Of a stretch of DNA of 37,131 bases, positions 25,010 through 32,880 are shown one piece after another. Position 1 is the stretch's first letter. Each line of letters begins with the position of its first letter. Under the pieces are notes generated by a model. That model searched no databases. It saw nothing but the letters and a program-made list of their open reading frames with translations, and had not been told where the DNA came from. The DNA comes from an uncultured Blautia sp. (GTDB lineage: Bacteria > Bacillota > Clostridia > Lachnospirales > Lachnospiraceae): positions 1 through 37,131 of the forward strand of contig CAKRYE010000020.1 in the NCBI GenBank assembly GCA_934426285.1, read 5' to 3'. A program made the position numbers and the translations under genes.

Positions 25010-25047
25010 ATTGATTCTTTGCACTCCTTTGTGATTATACAAATACA

Positions 25048-25086
25048 TTTTAACCGAATCAGGTAAGTCCCCTGCTTCAATTACGA
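25048..25086 (+). repeat. interspersed GAATCAAGTAAGTC repeat, copy B
   Basis: TTTAACCGAATCAGGTAAGT, then CCCCTGCTTCAATTACGAA, is a direct relative of copy C at 25263 and an inverted relative of copy A at 21457-21505. It sits just upstream of the thioesterase start on the opposite strand. Confidence 0.7.
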
Positions 25087-25262
25087 AAAGCAATAAGCGG
25101 TTATTCGGTTATAAACAAGCAGCGTATCCGCTTGACTATGTAATTACTTTATTTATATATCTACCATTTGGCATATTAATTATATATACAACGCCAGTCA
25201 TTTTCAACCGGATTTCACGAAACCTGTAAATTATCTTTGTAAATCAGGACGTTATCCAAAGG

Positions 25263-25352
25263 TTTAACCGAATCAAGTAAGTCTCCTACTTCAATTGCGA
25301 ATATCCGCTTGACGAGTAAAACTTACCTGATTCGAGTCAAGTGGATATTCGC
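25263..25352 (+). repeat. interspersed repeat, copy C, with long hairpin
   Basis: TTTAACCGAATCAAGTAAGT, then CTCCTACTTCAATTGCGAAT, begins the repeat. Its end folds into a hairpin: GCGAATATCCGCTTGAC (25297-25313) pairs with GTCAAGTGGATATTCGC (25336-25352) at 16 of 17 positions. The loop carries ACTTACCTGATTCG, the reverse of the repeat's own start. A partial relative (GATTCGGTTACGAGCAGGCA) occurs at 27132. The gap 25087-25262 has nothing else I can identify. Confidence 0.65.
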
Positions 25353-25406
25353 AATCCGCTTCGCTACTTGCTCATAACCGAATAACTGCTCCGCAGTTTC
25401 GGTTGA

Positions 25407-25430
25407 AATTGTATTCAAAAAAATACAATT
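25407..25430. terminator. short AT hairpin upstream of citrate synthase
   Basis: AATTGTATT and AATACAATT form a 9-base stem around CAAAAA just before the citrate synthase promoter. It may be a weak terminator or a regulator site. The AT-only stem makes strong termination unlikely. Confidence 0.35.
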
Positions 25431-25436
25431 GTTCTA

Positions 25437-25465
25437 TTGCCTTTCTCACTGCGTTACGGTAAAAT
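25437..25465 (+). promoter_or_regulatory. promoter of the citrate synthase gene
   Basis: TTGCCT (25437-25442), a 17-base spacer and TAAAAT (25460-25465) lie 40 bases before the start codon. This is a good sigma-A match. Confidence 0.65.
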
Positions 25466-25504
25466 GCTAGATTAAGAATATGTACATATATGAGGAGAGA
25501 TATT

Positions 25505-26884
25505 ATGGAAAAGCATGAAATGATGAGTCTGGAGGATTCCAGACAGCTTAGGGACAAGATGAGATTCTTTGAGCATGAGCTTTTGGGAAATCATCATATT
25601 GATCCTAATTTATATGTAGAATACGATGTAAAAAGAGGTCTGCGTGATTCTGCAGGTAAGGGTGTCCTTACCGGTCTGACTGAGATTTCTGATGTAAACG
25701 GTTATAAGCTGGTCAATGGACGCCGGATTCCTGCAGACGGACAGCTTTTTTACCAGGGCATCAATGTACAGGATATTATCAATGGTCTGAACGGCAGACG
25801 TTACGGCTTTGAAGAGGTTATTTATCTGCTGATCTTCGGCAAGCTTCCCAACAGGGATGAGTTGGCCAGATTTTTCGATGTTATGGGAAACATGGAGGAG
25901 CTGGGCGGTCGTTTTGTCCGTGACGTGGTTATGAAGGGTACTAATGCCAATATTATGAATGCCATGCAGCGCTGTGTACTGGCTCTGTACACCTACGACG
26001 ACAATCCGGAGGATATTTCTCCTGAAAATGTACTGCGTCAGTCTCTGGAGCTGATTGCCAAGCTTCCTGAGATTGCTGTTTATTCCTATCATGCATACCG
26101 TCACTTCCGTAAGGATGAGACTCTGTTTATCCGCAATCCGCAGAGAGGTCTTTCCCTGGCTGAGAATATTCTGCTGATGCTGCGTCCGGATGGCCAGTAT
26201 ACAGAGCTGGAGGCTAAGGTTCTGGATATTGCACTGATTCTCCATGCTGAGCATGGTGGTGGTAATAACTCCACCTTTACTACTCATGTGGTAACCTCCT
26301 CAGGTACGGATACCTACTCTTCCACTGCTGCTTCCATTGGTTCCCTGAAGGGTCCCCGTCACGGCGGTGCCAACCTGAAGGTTCAGAATATGTTTGCTGA
26401 CCTGAAGGCTCACGTACAGGACTGGGAGAATGAGGATGAGCTGGCTGATTATCTCCAGAAGATTCTGAATAAAGAAGCCTTTGACCATGCAGGACTGATC
26501 TATGGTATGGGTCATGCAGTCTATACTCTCTCTGACCCCCGTGAAGTGATCCTGAAGCGTTTTGCCAAGGCTTTGGCTGATGAGAAGGGCATGACTGAGG
26601 AATTCGAGCTCTACAACAGGGTTGAGGGGCTGGCAGGCAAACTTATTATGGAACACAGAAAAATATTTAAAAATGTGTGCGCAAACGTGGACTTCTACAG
26701 TGGCTTTGTTTACAGTATGCTGGGAATCCCTCAGGAGCTGTTCACACCAATTTTTGCCATCGCACGTATGCCTGGCTGGAGCGCCCACAGACTTGAGGAG
26801 CTTATAAGCGCTAACAAGATCATCCGTCCTGCTTATAAATATGTAGGAGAACATACAGACTTTATACCATTTGAGGAAAGATAA
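25505..26884 (+). CDS. citrate synthase
   Basis: The 459-residue protein has the citrate synthase active-site residues: His in LHAEHGGGNNSTFT, His in YGMGHAVYTLSDPR and Asp in NVDFYSGFVYSMLG, plus GPRHGGAN. It condenses oxaloacetate and acetyl-CoA, feeding 2-oxoglutarate and glutamate synthesis in an anaerobe with an incomplete cycle. The start at 25505 has GAGGAG eight bases upstream. It seems to be a single-gene unit; aconitase and isocitrate dehydrogenase genes are not in the window. Confidence 0.96.
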   Translation: MEKHEMMSLEDSRQLRDKMRFFEHELLGNHHIDPNLYVEYDVKRGLRDSAGKGVLTGLTEISDVNGYKLVNGRRIPADGQLFYQGINVQDIINGLNGRRYGFEEVIYLLIFGKLPNRDELARFFDVMGNMEELGGRFVRDVVMKGTNANIMNAMQRCVLALYTYDDNPEDISPENVLRQSLELIAKLPEIAVYSYHAYRHFRKDETLFIRNPQRGLSLAENILLMLRPDGQYTELEAKVLDIALILHAEHGGGNNSTFTTHVVTSSGTDTYSSTAASIGSLKGPRHGGANLKVQNMFADLKAHVQDWENEDELADYLQKILNKEAFDHAGLIYGMGHAVYTLSDPREVILKRFAKALADEKGMTEEFELYNRVEGLAGKLIMEHRKIFKNVCANVDFYSGFVYSMLGIPQELFTPIFAIARMPGWSAHRLEELISANKIIRPAYKYVGEHTDFIPFEER

Positions 26885-26909
26885 CTATTCTCTTTCAAAT
26901 CTGGGGCTT

Positions 26910-26943
26910 AGAGCGTGTTTGAAAAATCATTCACACACGCTCT
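26910..26943. repeat. AGAGCGTGT...ACACGCTCT hairpin after citrate synthase
   Basis: A 9-base perfect stem with a 16-base loop lies 26 bases past the stop codon. It is followed by A-rich rather than T-rich sequence on the plus strand, so it is not a standard plus-strand terminator. It may be a processing hairpin or a dispersed palindrome. Confidence 0.45.
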
Positions 26944-27003
26944 AGGAAAAAAAAGACCTATATTATATAAGAAAGCGATCTGATTTTATTCATTACCAAA
27001 GAG

Positions 27004-27056
27004 ATAAATGCAAACAATTATGAGCATGGACATGTTTATAATGTGTTTGCATTTAT
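27004..27056 (+). promoter_or_regulatory. promoter region enclosed by a 13-base inverted repeat
   Basis: ATAAATGCAAACA (27004-27016) and TGTTTGCATTTAT (27044-27056) are perfect inverted repeats surrounding TATAAT (27037-27042), upstream of the CubicO gene. No good -35 is visible. The symmetry suggests an operator at the promoter, though a hairpin in RNA is also possible. The remaining sequence to 27198 holds only a partial interspersed repeat near 27132. Confidence 0.45.
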
Positions 27057-27198
27057 TGTTTTGTAAGGGTATAATTTTAGGATAACAGATCAGAAAGAAT
27101 TCCGGTTTCTTCTGGCAAATTGTAAAACAGTGATTCGGTTACGAGCAGGCAACAAAACGTATCTTTTTATCCATTTGATTTTATACAGGAGGGACACT

Positions 27199-29034
27199 AT
27201 GAGTAAGGAACAGATTGCAGTTGCAGAATTAATTTTTAATATTATTCTGGGCAAGACAGGTAGCGGGCGTGTAAATTATTTTCCTCAGAAACAGGACTTT
27301 CCTTTTGATGCCCCTTATGAACAGCCCTTTGAGCGGGCAACTCCGGAGAGCCAGGGAATTTCCTCTGAGTATCTTGCAGCCCTGATCCGGGAACTGTATC
27401 ATGCAAAAGGCACGGAAATGCATCACTTCATGGCTCTCCGCCACGGAAAGGTGATCTGCGAATGTAATTTTGCGCCTTATCCCGGAGGCATGTGGCACAT
27501 TACCCATTCTATGTGCAAAAGCATCACCGGAATGGCTGTGGGACTGCTGATCCAGGAGGGAAAGCTTCGTCTGGATGAAAATATTTATGATATTTTTCCT
27601 GACAAGGTCAATTCCCTGCTGAAAATTTTCCGGCCTGTGATCACAGTGGAAAATCTCCTGACCATGTCCAGCGGGATCACCTTTAATGAATCAGGTATTG
27701 TATCCGGAAATGACTGGGTAGCCAGCTACCTGAATTCTACAGTAAACGGAACTACCGGCCAGATTTTTCAGTATAACAGCCTGAACACCTATATGCTATC
27801 CGCCATTATCACAAAGCGCACAGGGGAAACTCTGACCGAATATCTGAAGCCACGGCTTTTTCAGCCTCTGGGAATCACAAAATATTTCTGGGAAACCTGT
27901 CCTGCCGGGATCACAAAAGGTGGCTGGGGACTTTTCCTCTGTGCAGAGGATATGGCCAAGCTTGGACAGCTTTATCTCCAGAAGGGGAAATGGAAGGGAG
28001 AACAGATCATTCCGGAGAGCTGGGTGGAGGCTTCCACCCAAAAGCGCTGGGAAACTCCTGATGATACCTATGGTTATGGTTACCAGCTGTGGATGGAGCA
28101 GCGTCCCGGAAGCTTCGAGTTTAACGGAATGCTGGGACAGAATGTGGTAATCTATCCGGATATGGATATGGTATTGGTAACTAACGCAGGAAATAATGAA
28201 TTATTCCAGGACTGCATTATGCTAAATATTATCCGAAAATATTTTCCGACGGAATATACTCCTGCTGATACGCTTCCTGAGAACCCGGCTGCTGCCCTGC
28301 TGCTGAAGCGGTTGTGCGGAGAACTGGAGCAGGGAATGGAGCTGACCCGCCCTATCCTGCGTGGCGGCTGGAAAAAGCGTCAACTGCGCAGAAATAACAG
28401 CTGCTGCGAAAAAGCCCACTCTCCTGCTTTCTTCGAGAAATTCAGGCAGGAGCTCCATGGTCGAACCTATGAAATGCGCCAGCAGAGCATTGGCCTGTTT
28501 CCGCTGTTTATGCAGGTCTTCCATAATAATATGACAGACGGCATCCGGAAGATTTCTTTCTCCTGTGAATCTGGAATTTTCTCTGTGTCTTTTCTGGAAG
28601 GGGAAGAGATCCATACTCTGCCAGTAGGCTTCCGCCAGGCTGCCCTGGGCACAGTTTCCATACACGGAGAAAATTATCTTGTACGCACACTGGGAGAATT
28701 TACTAGAAATGAAAATCAGATCCCTGTACTGAAGCTGGAGATCACCTTTGTGGAGGAATGCGTGAAACGGCTCTTGTCTGTATTTTTCCATAGTGAAAAG
28801 GAAATCGAGCTTCGGTGGAAAGAAACTCCTGGCAAGGGGATGATCCTGGAAGGCCTAAGCTCTATCACTGAAGAGCTGGCTGCCAAGCTGCCCAACAGCA
28901 CTCTCCTGGGGGAAAACGCCAGAGATCTGGCAATCAGGCTCATGGAACAGACCATTGAGCCGGTTTGTTGGGGGGATTTGGAGATGGAGAATTATAGGGA
29001 TGTGCAGGAAGATGATGTTATTGCTAAAAAATAG
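27199..29034 (+). CDS. CubicO-like serine hydrolase (beta-lactamase class C family)
   Basis: The 611-residue protein has a beta-lactamase-fold domain at about residues 35-370: the SxxK nucleophile in THSMCKSITGM, the Tyr motif in FQYNSLNTYML and the WGLFLCAEDMAKLGQLYL segment typical of CubicO/esterase members. The C-terminal 240 or so residues (KISFSCESGIFSVSFLEGEE) are not part of the catalytic fold and I do not recognise them. No signal peptide is seen, so it is probably cytoplasmic and an esterase or peptidase rather than a resistance enzyme. The start at 27199 has GGAGG six bases upstream; an upstream GTG in frame lies in repeat sequence. Confidence 0.87.
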   Translation: MSKEQIAVAELIFNIILGKTGSGRVNYFPQKQDFPFDAPYEQPFERATPESQGISSEYLAALIRELYHAKGTEMHHFMALRHGKVICECNFAPYPGGMWHITHSMCKSITGMAVGLLIQEGKLRLDENIYDIFPDKVNSLLKIFRPVITVENLLTMSSGITFNESGIVSGNDWVASYLNSTVNGTTGQIFQYNSLNTYMLSAIITKRTGETLTEYLKPRLFQPLGITKYFWETCPAGITKGGWGLFLCAEDMAKLGQLYLQKGKWKGEQIIPESWVEASTQKRWETPDDTYGYGYQLWMEQRPGSFEFNGMLGQNVVIYPDMDMVLVTNAGNNELFQDCIMLNIIRKYFPTEYTPADTLPENPAAALLLKRLCGELEQGMELTRPILRGGWKKRQLRRNNSCCEKAHSPAFFEKFRQELHGRTYEMRQQSIGLFPLFMQVFHNNMTDGIRKISFSCESGIFSVSFLEGEEIHTLPVGFRQAALGTVSIHGENYLVRTLGEFTRNENQIPVLKLEITFVEECVKRLLSVFFHSEKEIELRWKETPGKGMILEGLSSITEELAAKLPNSTLLGENARDLAIRLMEQTIEPVCWGDLEMENYRDVQEDDVIAKK

Positions 29035-29109
29035 TAGTTAGCTTCAGAATGACATCATATGATAGATAAAGTTTTTAAAAATAGAAAAATACATTAATAT
29101 ATATTCAAA

Positions 29110-29153
29110 AAATATCGCCTCTTTTCATGTATATGAATGTAGAGGCGATATTT
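29110..29153. terminator. bidirectional terminator between convergent genes
   Basis: AAATATCGCCTCT and AGAGGCGATATTT form a perfect 13-base stem with an 18-base loop, with A/T-rich sequence on both sides. It lies between the convergent CubicO and M56 genes and can serve both. Confidence 0.75.
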
Positions 29154-29234
29154 ATTTAGTTGACCATTATTCATTGTACGTCTTTAATGAACATATTTAA
29201 AATAAAGTAATTGTAATCTTTAATAATATAATTA

Positions 29235-30506
29235 TTATTTATGCGGGCAAACTGCATATGTTACTGTATTATGATATTTAGCATTTGCTAAATATCCACA
29301 TCTAGTACATCTTTGACAAGTATATACTTTTACCGTACACCCACCAGAACTATTTTTCTTATGATTATTTAAATATCCATTAACCATATTATGCTTACAT
29401 AAAACTTTGGATGAATTACTATTTATTACTGGAGTCTGTTCTCCTGTCTCTGATATAAAGACGGAATCAGATTTAGAAAAATCAAATTTCAAATGATCTT
29501 CACCTACAAAATTAAAATTAGAATCGTCAGAATCATCCGCAGTCATAATAATACTAACATCATGATCCGACCACTGTAACGGCTCATACGCCAACACCGT
29601 CCCTGCGCTTGCTGCAATAGTCAATGCAGATACCATTGCAATAATCCCTTTTCTCATCCATCCGTTTTTTCTTTTCTTCATCATGTAGTTAATCCTCCTC
29701 TTGATCATTTTTCCCTCACTGGAAAAGTTATTTTTCCATACAACCGGAAGTTTCTCCCGGACTGGGGTCGTAGTTACCAGCAGCATGGCATAGGTTTTTA
29801 CTATATCCTTTGAATAGCCAAGCACTGCTGCATCATCACAGACAGCTTCTGCAGTGATCCGATAAAGGAACAGCAACAGATATGCCGCCGGATTCATCCA
29901 ATGGATGCAAAGAACGATCAGACATAAAAGTTTTACCAGATTGTCACGATTTTTCAGATGGGTATATTCGTGCTGATATACCATAGAAAAATTCTCAAGC
30001 TCTGTAAAGCTTTCAGGTATTATGATTTTCTGACGGAAGAATCCCACTGTACAGGGACCGCAGCTTCCATCAGGCACAACATAATAAACCAGCTCCATTT
30101 CCGGCTCATCTACATAGTAGAAAACGGATCGATTGATTTTCCTAACGATTTTACGATATTTTATAAGCTGATACAGGGCAAAGAGAATCACAATGCCAGC
30201 CCACAGCAGAACGATAACGGAAACCCATCTAGGAAACCACACATACTCATCCCCATGTCCAGGCAAAAAATCCATAGAATGGGACAGATAAAGCTGTGTC
30301 TCTTCACCGAAAACAGGTTCCGGCAGAATATCCATAGGTAACAGAAATCTCACCAACTGTACCGGAACCAGGAAAAAGAATACTCCGGCCAACAGTAGTT
30401 TCCTGCCCCAAAGGAAATTATAGGAATCCCTCTGGATCAGAAATAATAGAAAACAAAGCAATACAGGAATGCTTCCTGCAATTGACATACATACAATTAA
30501 ATCCAA
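29235..30506 (-). CDS. BlaR1/MecR1-like M56 zinc metallopeptidase with Cys-rich tail
   Basis: The 423-residue protein has four membrane helices and the M56 zinc motif in VYQHEYTHLKNRDNLVKLL, with the downstream AEAVCDDAAVLGYSK segment. After the last helix (GIIAMVSALTIAASAGTVLA) the exposed part is short and ends with six Cys residues (GGCTVKVYTCQRCTRCGYL, then CPHK), a possible metal-binding tail instead of a penicillin-binding domain. The DNA for this tail (29235-29580) is markedly more AT-rich than the rest of the gene. No BlaI/MecI repressor is adjacent, and the upstream gene encodes a small membrane protein. The start is TTG at 30506; an ATG at 30488 is an alternative and neither has a strong ribosome binding site. 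Confidence 0.82.
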   Translation of the reverse strand: MDLIVCMSIAGSIPVLLCFLLFLIQRDSYNFLWGRKLLLAGVFFFLVPVQLVRFLLPMDILPEPVFGEETQLYLSHSMDFLPGHGDEYVWFPRWVSVIVLLWAGIVILFALYQLIKYRKIVRKINRSVFYYVDEPEMELVYYVVPDGSCGPCTVGFFRQKIIIPESFTELENFSMVYQHEYTHLKNRDNLVKLLCLIVLCIHWMNPAAYLLLFLYRITAEAVCDDAAVLGYSKDIVKTYAMLLVTTTPVREKLPVVWKNNFSSEGKMIKRRINYMMKKRKNGWMRKGIIAMVSALTIAASAGTVLAYEPLQWSDHDVSIIMTADDSDDSNFNFVGEDHLKFDFSKSDSVFISETGEQTPVINSNSSKVLCKHNMVNGYLNNHKKNSSGGCTVKVYTCQRCTRCGYLANAKYHNTVTYAVCPHK

Positions 30507-30517
30507 AACAGTTCACA

Positions 30518-30925
30518 TCATTTCTCTTTAATGTATTTGATCAGGGAGTCCTTCTCCTCCTCTGTAAGCTTCTGATCAGAGTTCAGGGCACTGACCAGCA
30601 TAGACAAGTCCGTAGGCACAGCTTTGTGGGCAAAAGGATGTCTCTGTATATTTTCCCTTTTGGGGGATGTGGGAGAAAGGCTTTCCAGAGCTTTTCTTTC
30701 TCCTTCAGCTTTCCTCTGCAGCTGCTCATAGAGCCAGCGGTTTCTCAGTCCCAGGAACAGCATAGCTCCCGGATATAATACTGAAACTGCTGCCGCACAG
30801 ATCATATAACCTGTCAGCGCTTTTACATTATCTACAGGCGGTTCACTGATGAAATTAATAAATAAGCAACCTGCAGAAAATATGGTAAACAAAACCCAGC
30901 AAAGGGTCTGTATTTTTTTCTTCAT
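30518..30925 (-). CDS. small two-helix membrane protein of unknown function
   Basis: The 135-residue protein has two hydrophobic segments (IQTLCWVLFTIFSAGCLFI and ALTGYMICAAAVSVLYPGAM), a charged linker and an acidic/basic C-terminal helix (LTEEEKDSLIKYIKEK) loosely like SHOCT-type tails. AGGAGAT lies just before the ATG. It ends 11 bases before the M56 gene, so the two are surely co-transcribed. It may modulate the peptidase, but there is no direct evidence. Confidence 0.65.
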   Translation of the reverse strand: MKKKIQTLCWVLFTIFSAGCLFINFISEPPVDNVKALTGYMICAAAVSVLYPGAMLFLGLRNRWLYEQLQRKAEGERKALESLSPTSPKRENIQRHPFAHKAVPTDLSMLVSALNSDQKLTEEEKDSLIKYIKEK

Positions 30926-31023
30926 TTTTATCTCCTGAATTTATATCTCTCAATTCGTGGTGATCCATTCAGAGCTATCTGCCATTTTCTCAGGTAAGAA
31001 GCTCTGATTTATGAACTGAACTT

Positions 31024-31052
31024 AGTCTACCATAATTTGACATTTTTCACAA
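31024..31052 (-). promoter_or_regulatory. possible promoter of the M56 operon
   Basis: On the minus strand TTGTGA (31047-31052), a 17-base spacer and TAGACT (31024-31029) lie about 100 bases before the start of the small membrane protein gene. The hexamers match consensus only moderately. Confidence 0.35.
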
Positions 31053-31120
31053 CCGCATTTCCCAAATTTGTCCGTAAACTTGTCGACATTCTTCGAGACT
31101 TTTCGCAAGGGCAATAGGTT

Positions 31121-31147
31121 AAAAGAAGCAGGGGCAACCCCTGCTTC
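31121..31147 (-). terminator. intrinsic terminator of the flavin redox operon
   Basis: On the minus strand GAAGCAGGGG-TTG-CCCCTGCTTC forms a 10-base GC-rich stem followed by TTTT. It begins seven bases after the stop of the metal-binding protein gene and closes the operon. Confidence 0.85.
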
Positions 31148-31153
31148 CTGAAA

Positions 31154-31414
31154 TCACTTATGCAGAAAGGAAAAAATCCCTTTCTTTTTTTCATATGGTT
31201 CTGATGTGATGCCTTTTACCTCATAGCCGGTTGCGTTGATGGCTGCCTTTAGTGCAGCTTCCTCAAGGGGCTGCTGGGAGAGGATCACGGTTTCTCCCTT
31301 TCCATGGGAGGATGTGACCTTATCTACCTGGCAGACCTTCCGTACTGCATCATTTACATGAGATTCACACATTCCACACATCATTCCATCTACCTGTACT
31401 GTTGTTTTTATCAT
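31154..31414 (-). CDS. CopZ-like heavy-metal-associated domain protein
   Basis: The 86-residue protein is a single HMA domain with the metal-binding CxxC in VDGMMCGMCESHV and the usual beta-alpha-beta pattern ending in AINATGYEV, followed by a basic tail. It would bind copper or another soft metal in the cytoplasm. AGGAGG precedes the ATG. No copper ATPase or CsoR gene is nearby. It is instead the last gene of the flavin redox operon, 23 bases after the triple FMN_bind gene, so its link to that system is unexplained. Confidence 0.88.
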   Translation of the reverse strand: MIKTTVQVDGMMCGMCESHVNDAVRKVCQVDKVTSSHGKGETVILSQQPLEEAALKAAINATGYEVKGITSEPYEKKKGIFSFLHK

Positions 31415-31437
31415 AATAAGGTTCCTCCTATCTGGCG

Positions 31438-32877
31438 CTATCTGGCGGCCTGTGCAAGGGCCTTACGGATTGCATTCAGAATTCCTTCTGAGGAATAGGT
31501 GGCTCCGGATGCGGCATCGATTCCCTCCCAGGACTGATTTGCAGTCACCTGAGGCAGGATGGTATTCCAGGCATAATCAAAATATTCCGGGGAATCCCCG
31601 TTGCTCTGCTCTATGGAAACAATCTGCCCTCCCGAGATGGTCACAGTAACATTGACCATTCCCTCATAGCCATAACTGGATGCTGTATAGGTTCCGTCTA
31701 CATATCTGCCTTCAGGCTCCGGCACCGCTGTTGCTTCCGGTGTAAGGCTTGGTTCCGGTGTAGGGCTTGGCTCCGGCGTCAGACTTGCCTCCGGAGTGGG
31801 AGTTACTGTAGGTGTGGGAGCTGCTGTAGGTGTTGGAGTTATTTCCGGTGTGACCGTTGGCTTTACTTCTCCCTTTTTCGCCTGCTTCAGGATGTCTCTG
31901 AAAGCCTCCAGGATTCCTTTGGAAGAATAGGTAGCTCCGCTGACAGTATCAATCCCCTCTGCAGCCTGTTTTTCCAGAATCTCTCCCTCCAGCCTGTCCC
32001 AGGCCTTTTGAAAGAATGCAGGTGTATCTGTATTTTCCACCTTCAGGGAAGTGATCACTCCTTTTTTGATCTTTGCAGTGAGAGTGATAGTTCCGCTGTA
32101 GCCTTTGCCTGTACCTGTGTAGGTGCCATCCTTATAAATCTGCTCTTCCCCTGGTTTTGGGGTTGGAACCGGTTTTTTGGTAGGCTTTGGAGTTGGCGTA
32201 GATGTAGGGGCGGGAGTGACCGTTGCCTGGTTTCCTGAGGGAATTGCCTGAGACAAGGCATTCTGCACTGCCTGGATAATTCCGTTTGAGGAATAGGTAG
32301 CTCCGCTGACAGCATCCACATTAGGGGTCTGGCCTGACAGGATTTTGTTGATCACTCCCTTGGCATTGGCAAAATATGCCGGAGTCTCAGAAGAAGCATC
32401 CAGGATATTGATTGCTGTGATCTTGTGCCCGGAAACTGTAACCTGTACGGTAACAGTGCCGCCAAAGCCTGTGCCTGAGCCTGTATAAGTACCGTCCACA
32501 TATCCATCTGCCGGAACTGTAGTGGTAGGTGTGGTGGTTGTCCCTGCTCCCCCTGCTGATGCACTGCCATTTGCAGCAGCTCCGGAAGTGGTATTCTTTT
32601 TGGTGCCGGTTTTGATTTTACTTGCTTTCTTTGTCTTTTTTAATTTCTTTTCTGATGAAGTTTTTTCCTTTTGGGAGGAAGCATTTGTGTTTGCCTCCTC
32701 CTCTGTGGTTCCTGTCTGAATCAGTTCCTTAATCTCTTTGGCAGACATAACACTGTTATCAGAGACTGCTGCTGTTTCTACAGGGCTTTTTTCTGCCTGA
32801 TAACAGGTGATACAAACTGCGGCAAAAACTGCTGCTGCCGGAAGAAGCTTCAGCCAGGATTTATCATTCTTGTTCAT
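31438..32877 (-). CDS. secreted triple FMN_bind domain protein
   Basis: The 479-residue protein has an N-terminal hydrophobic anchor (LLPAAAVFAAVCITCY), a Ser/Thr/Lys-rich spacer and three FMN_bind domains at about residues 125-215, 245-335 and 390-478. They are separated by Pro-Thr-Glu linkers (PTPTPEPS-type repeats). Each domain starts with (K/V)DGTYT and contains the flavinylation motif SGATYSS, where the Thr is covalently loaded with FMN by ApbE. The apbE gene is two genes upstream in the same operon. It is expected to carry electrons outside the membrane. It starts three bases after the preceding stop, implying translational coupling. The electron partner is unknown. Confidence 0.9.
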   Translation of the reverse strand: MNKNDKSWLKLLPAAAVFAAVCITCYQAEKSPVETAAVSDNSVMSAKEIKELIQTGTTEEEANTNASSQKEKTSSEKKLKKTKKASKIKTGTKKNTTSGAAANGSASAGGAGTTTTPTTTVPADGYVDGTYTGSGTGFGGTVTVQVTVSGHKITAINILDASSETPAYFANAKGVINKILSGQTPNVDAVSGATYSSNGIIQAVQNALSQAIPSGNQATVTPAPTSTPTPKPTKKPVPTPKPGEEQIYKDGTYTGTGKGYSGTITLTAKIKKGVITSLKVENTDTPAFFQKAWDRLEGEILEKQAAEGIDTVSGATYSSKGILEAFRDILKQAKKGEVKPTVTPEITPTPTAAPTPTVTPTPEASLTPEPSPTPEPSLTPEATAVPEPEGRYVDGTYTASSYGYEGMVNVTVTISGGQIVSIEQSNGDSPEYFDYAWNTILPQVTANQSWEGIDAASGATYSSEGILNAIRKALAQAAR

Positions 32878-32880
32878 AGA

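Noticed and set aside
25610..26287. 225-residue minus-strand frame inside citrate synthase
   Set aside because: It is antisense to a well-conserved enzyme gene, with no domain and no start signal.
27199..29034. CubicO gene as an antibiotic-resistance beta-lactamase regulated by the neighbouring M56 gene
   Set aside because: The protein has no export signal and is a CubicO-type hydrolase. The M56 gene is convergent, separated by a terminator, and lacks BlaI.
31741..31850. Short tandem DNA repeats that might be taken for a CRISPR-like or satellite array
   Set aside because: They encode the Pro-Thr-Glu linker of the FMN_bind protein and simply reflect repeated codons. No CRISPR array was seen in the window.
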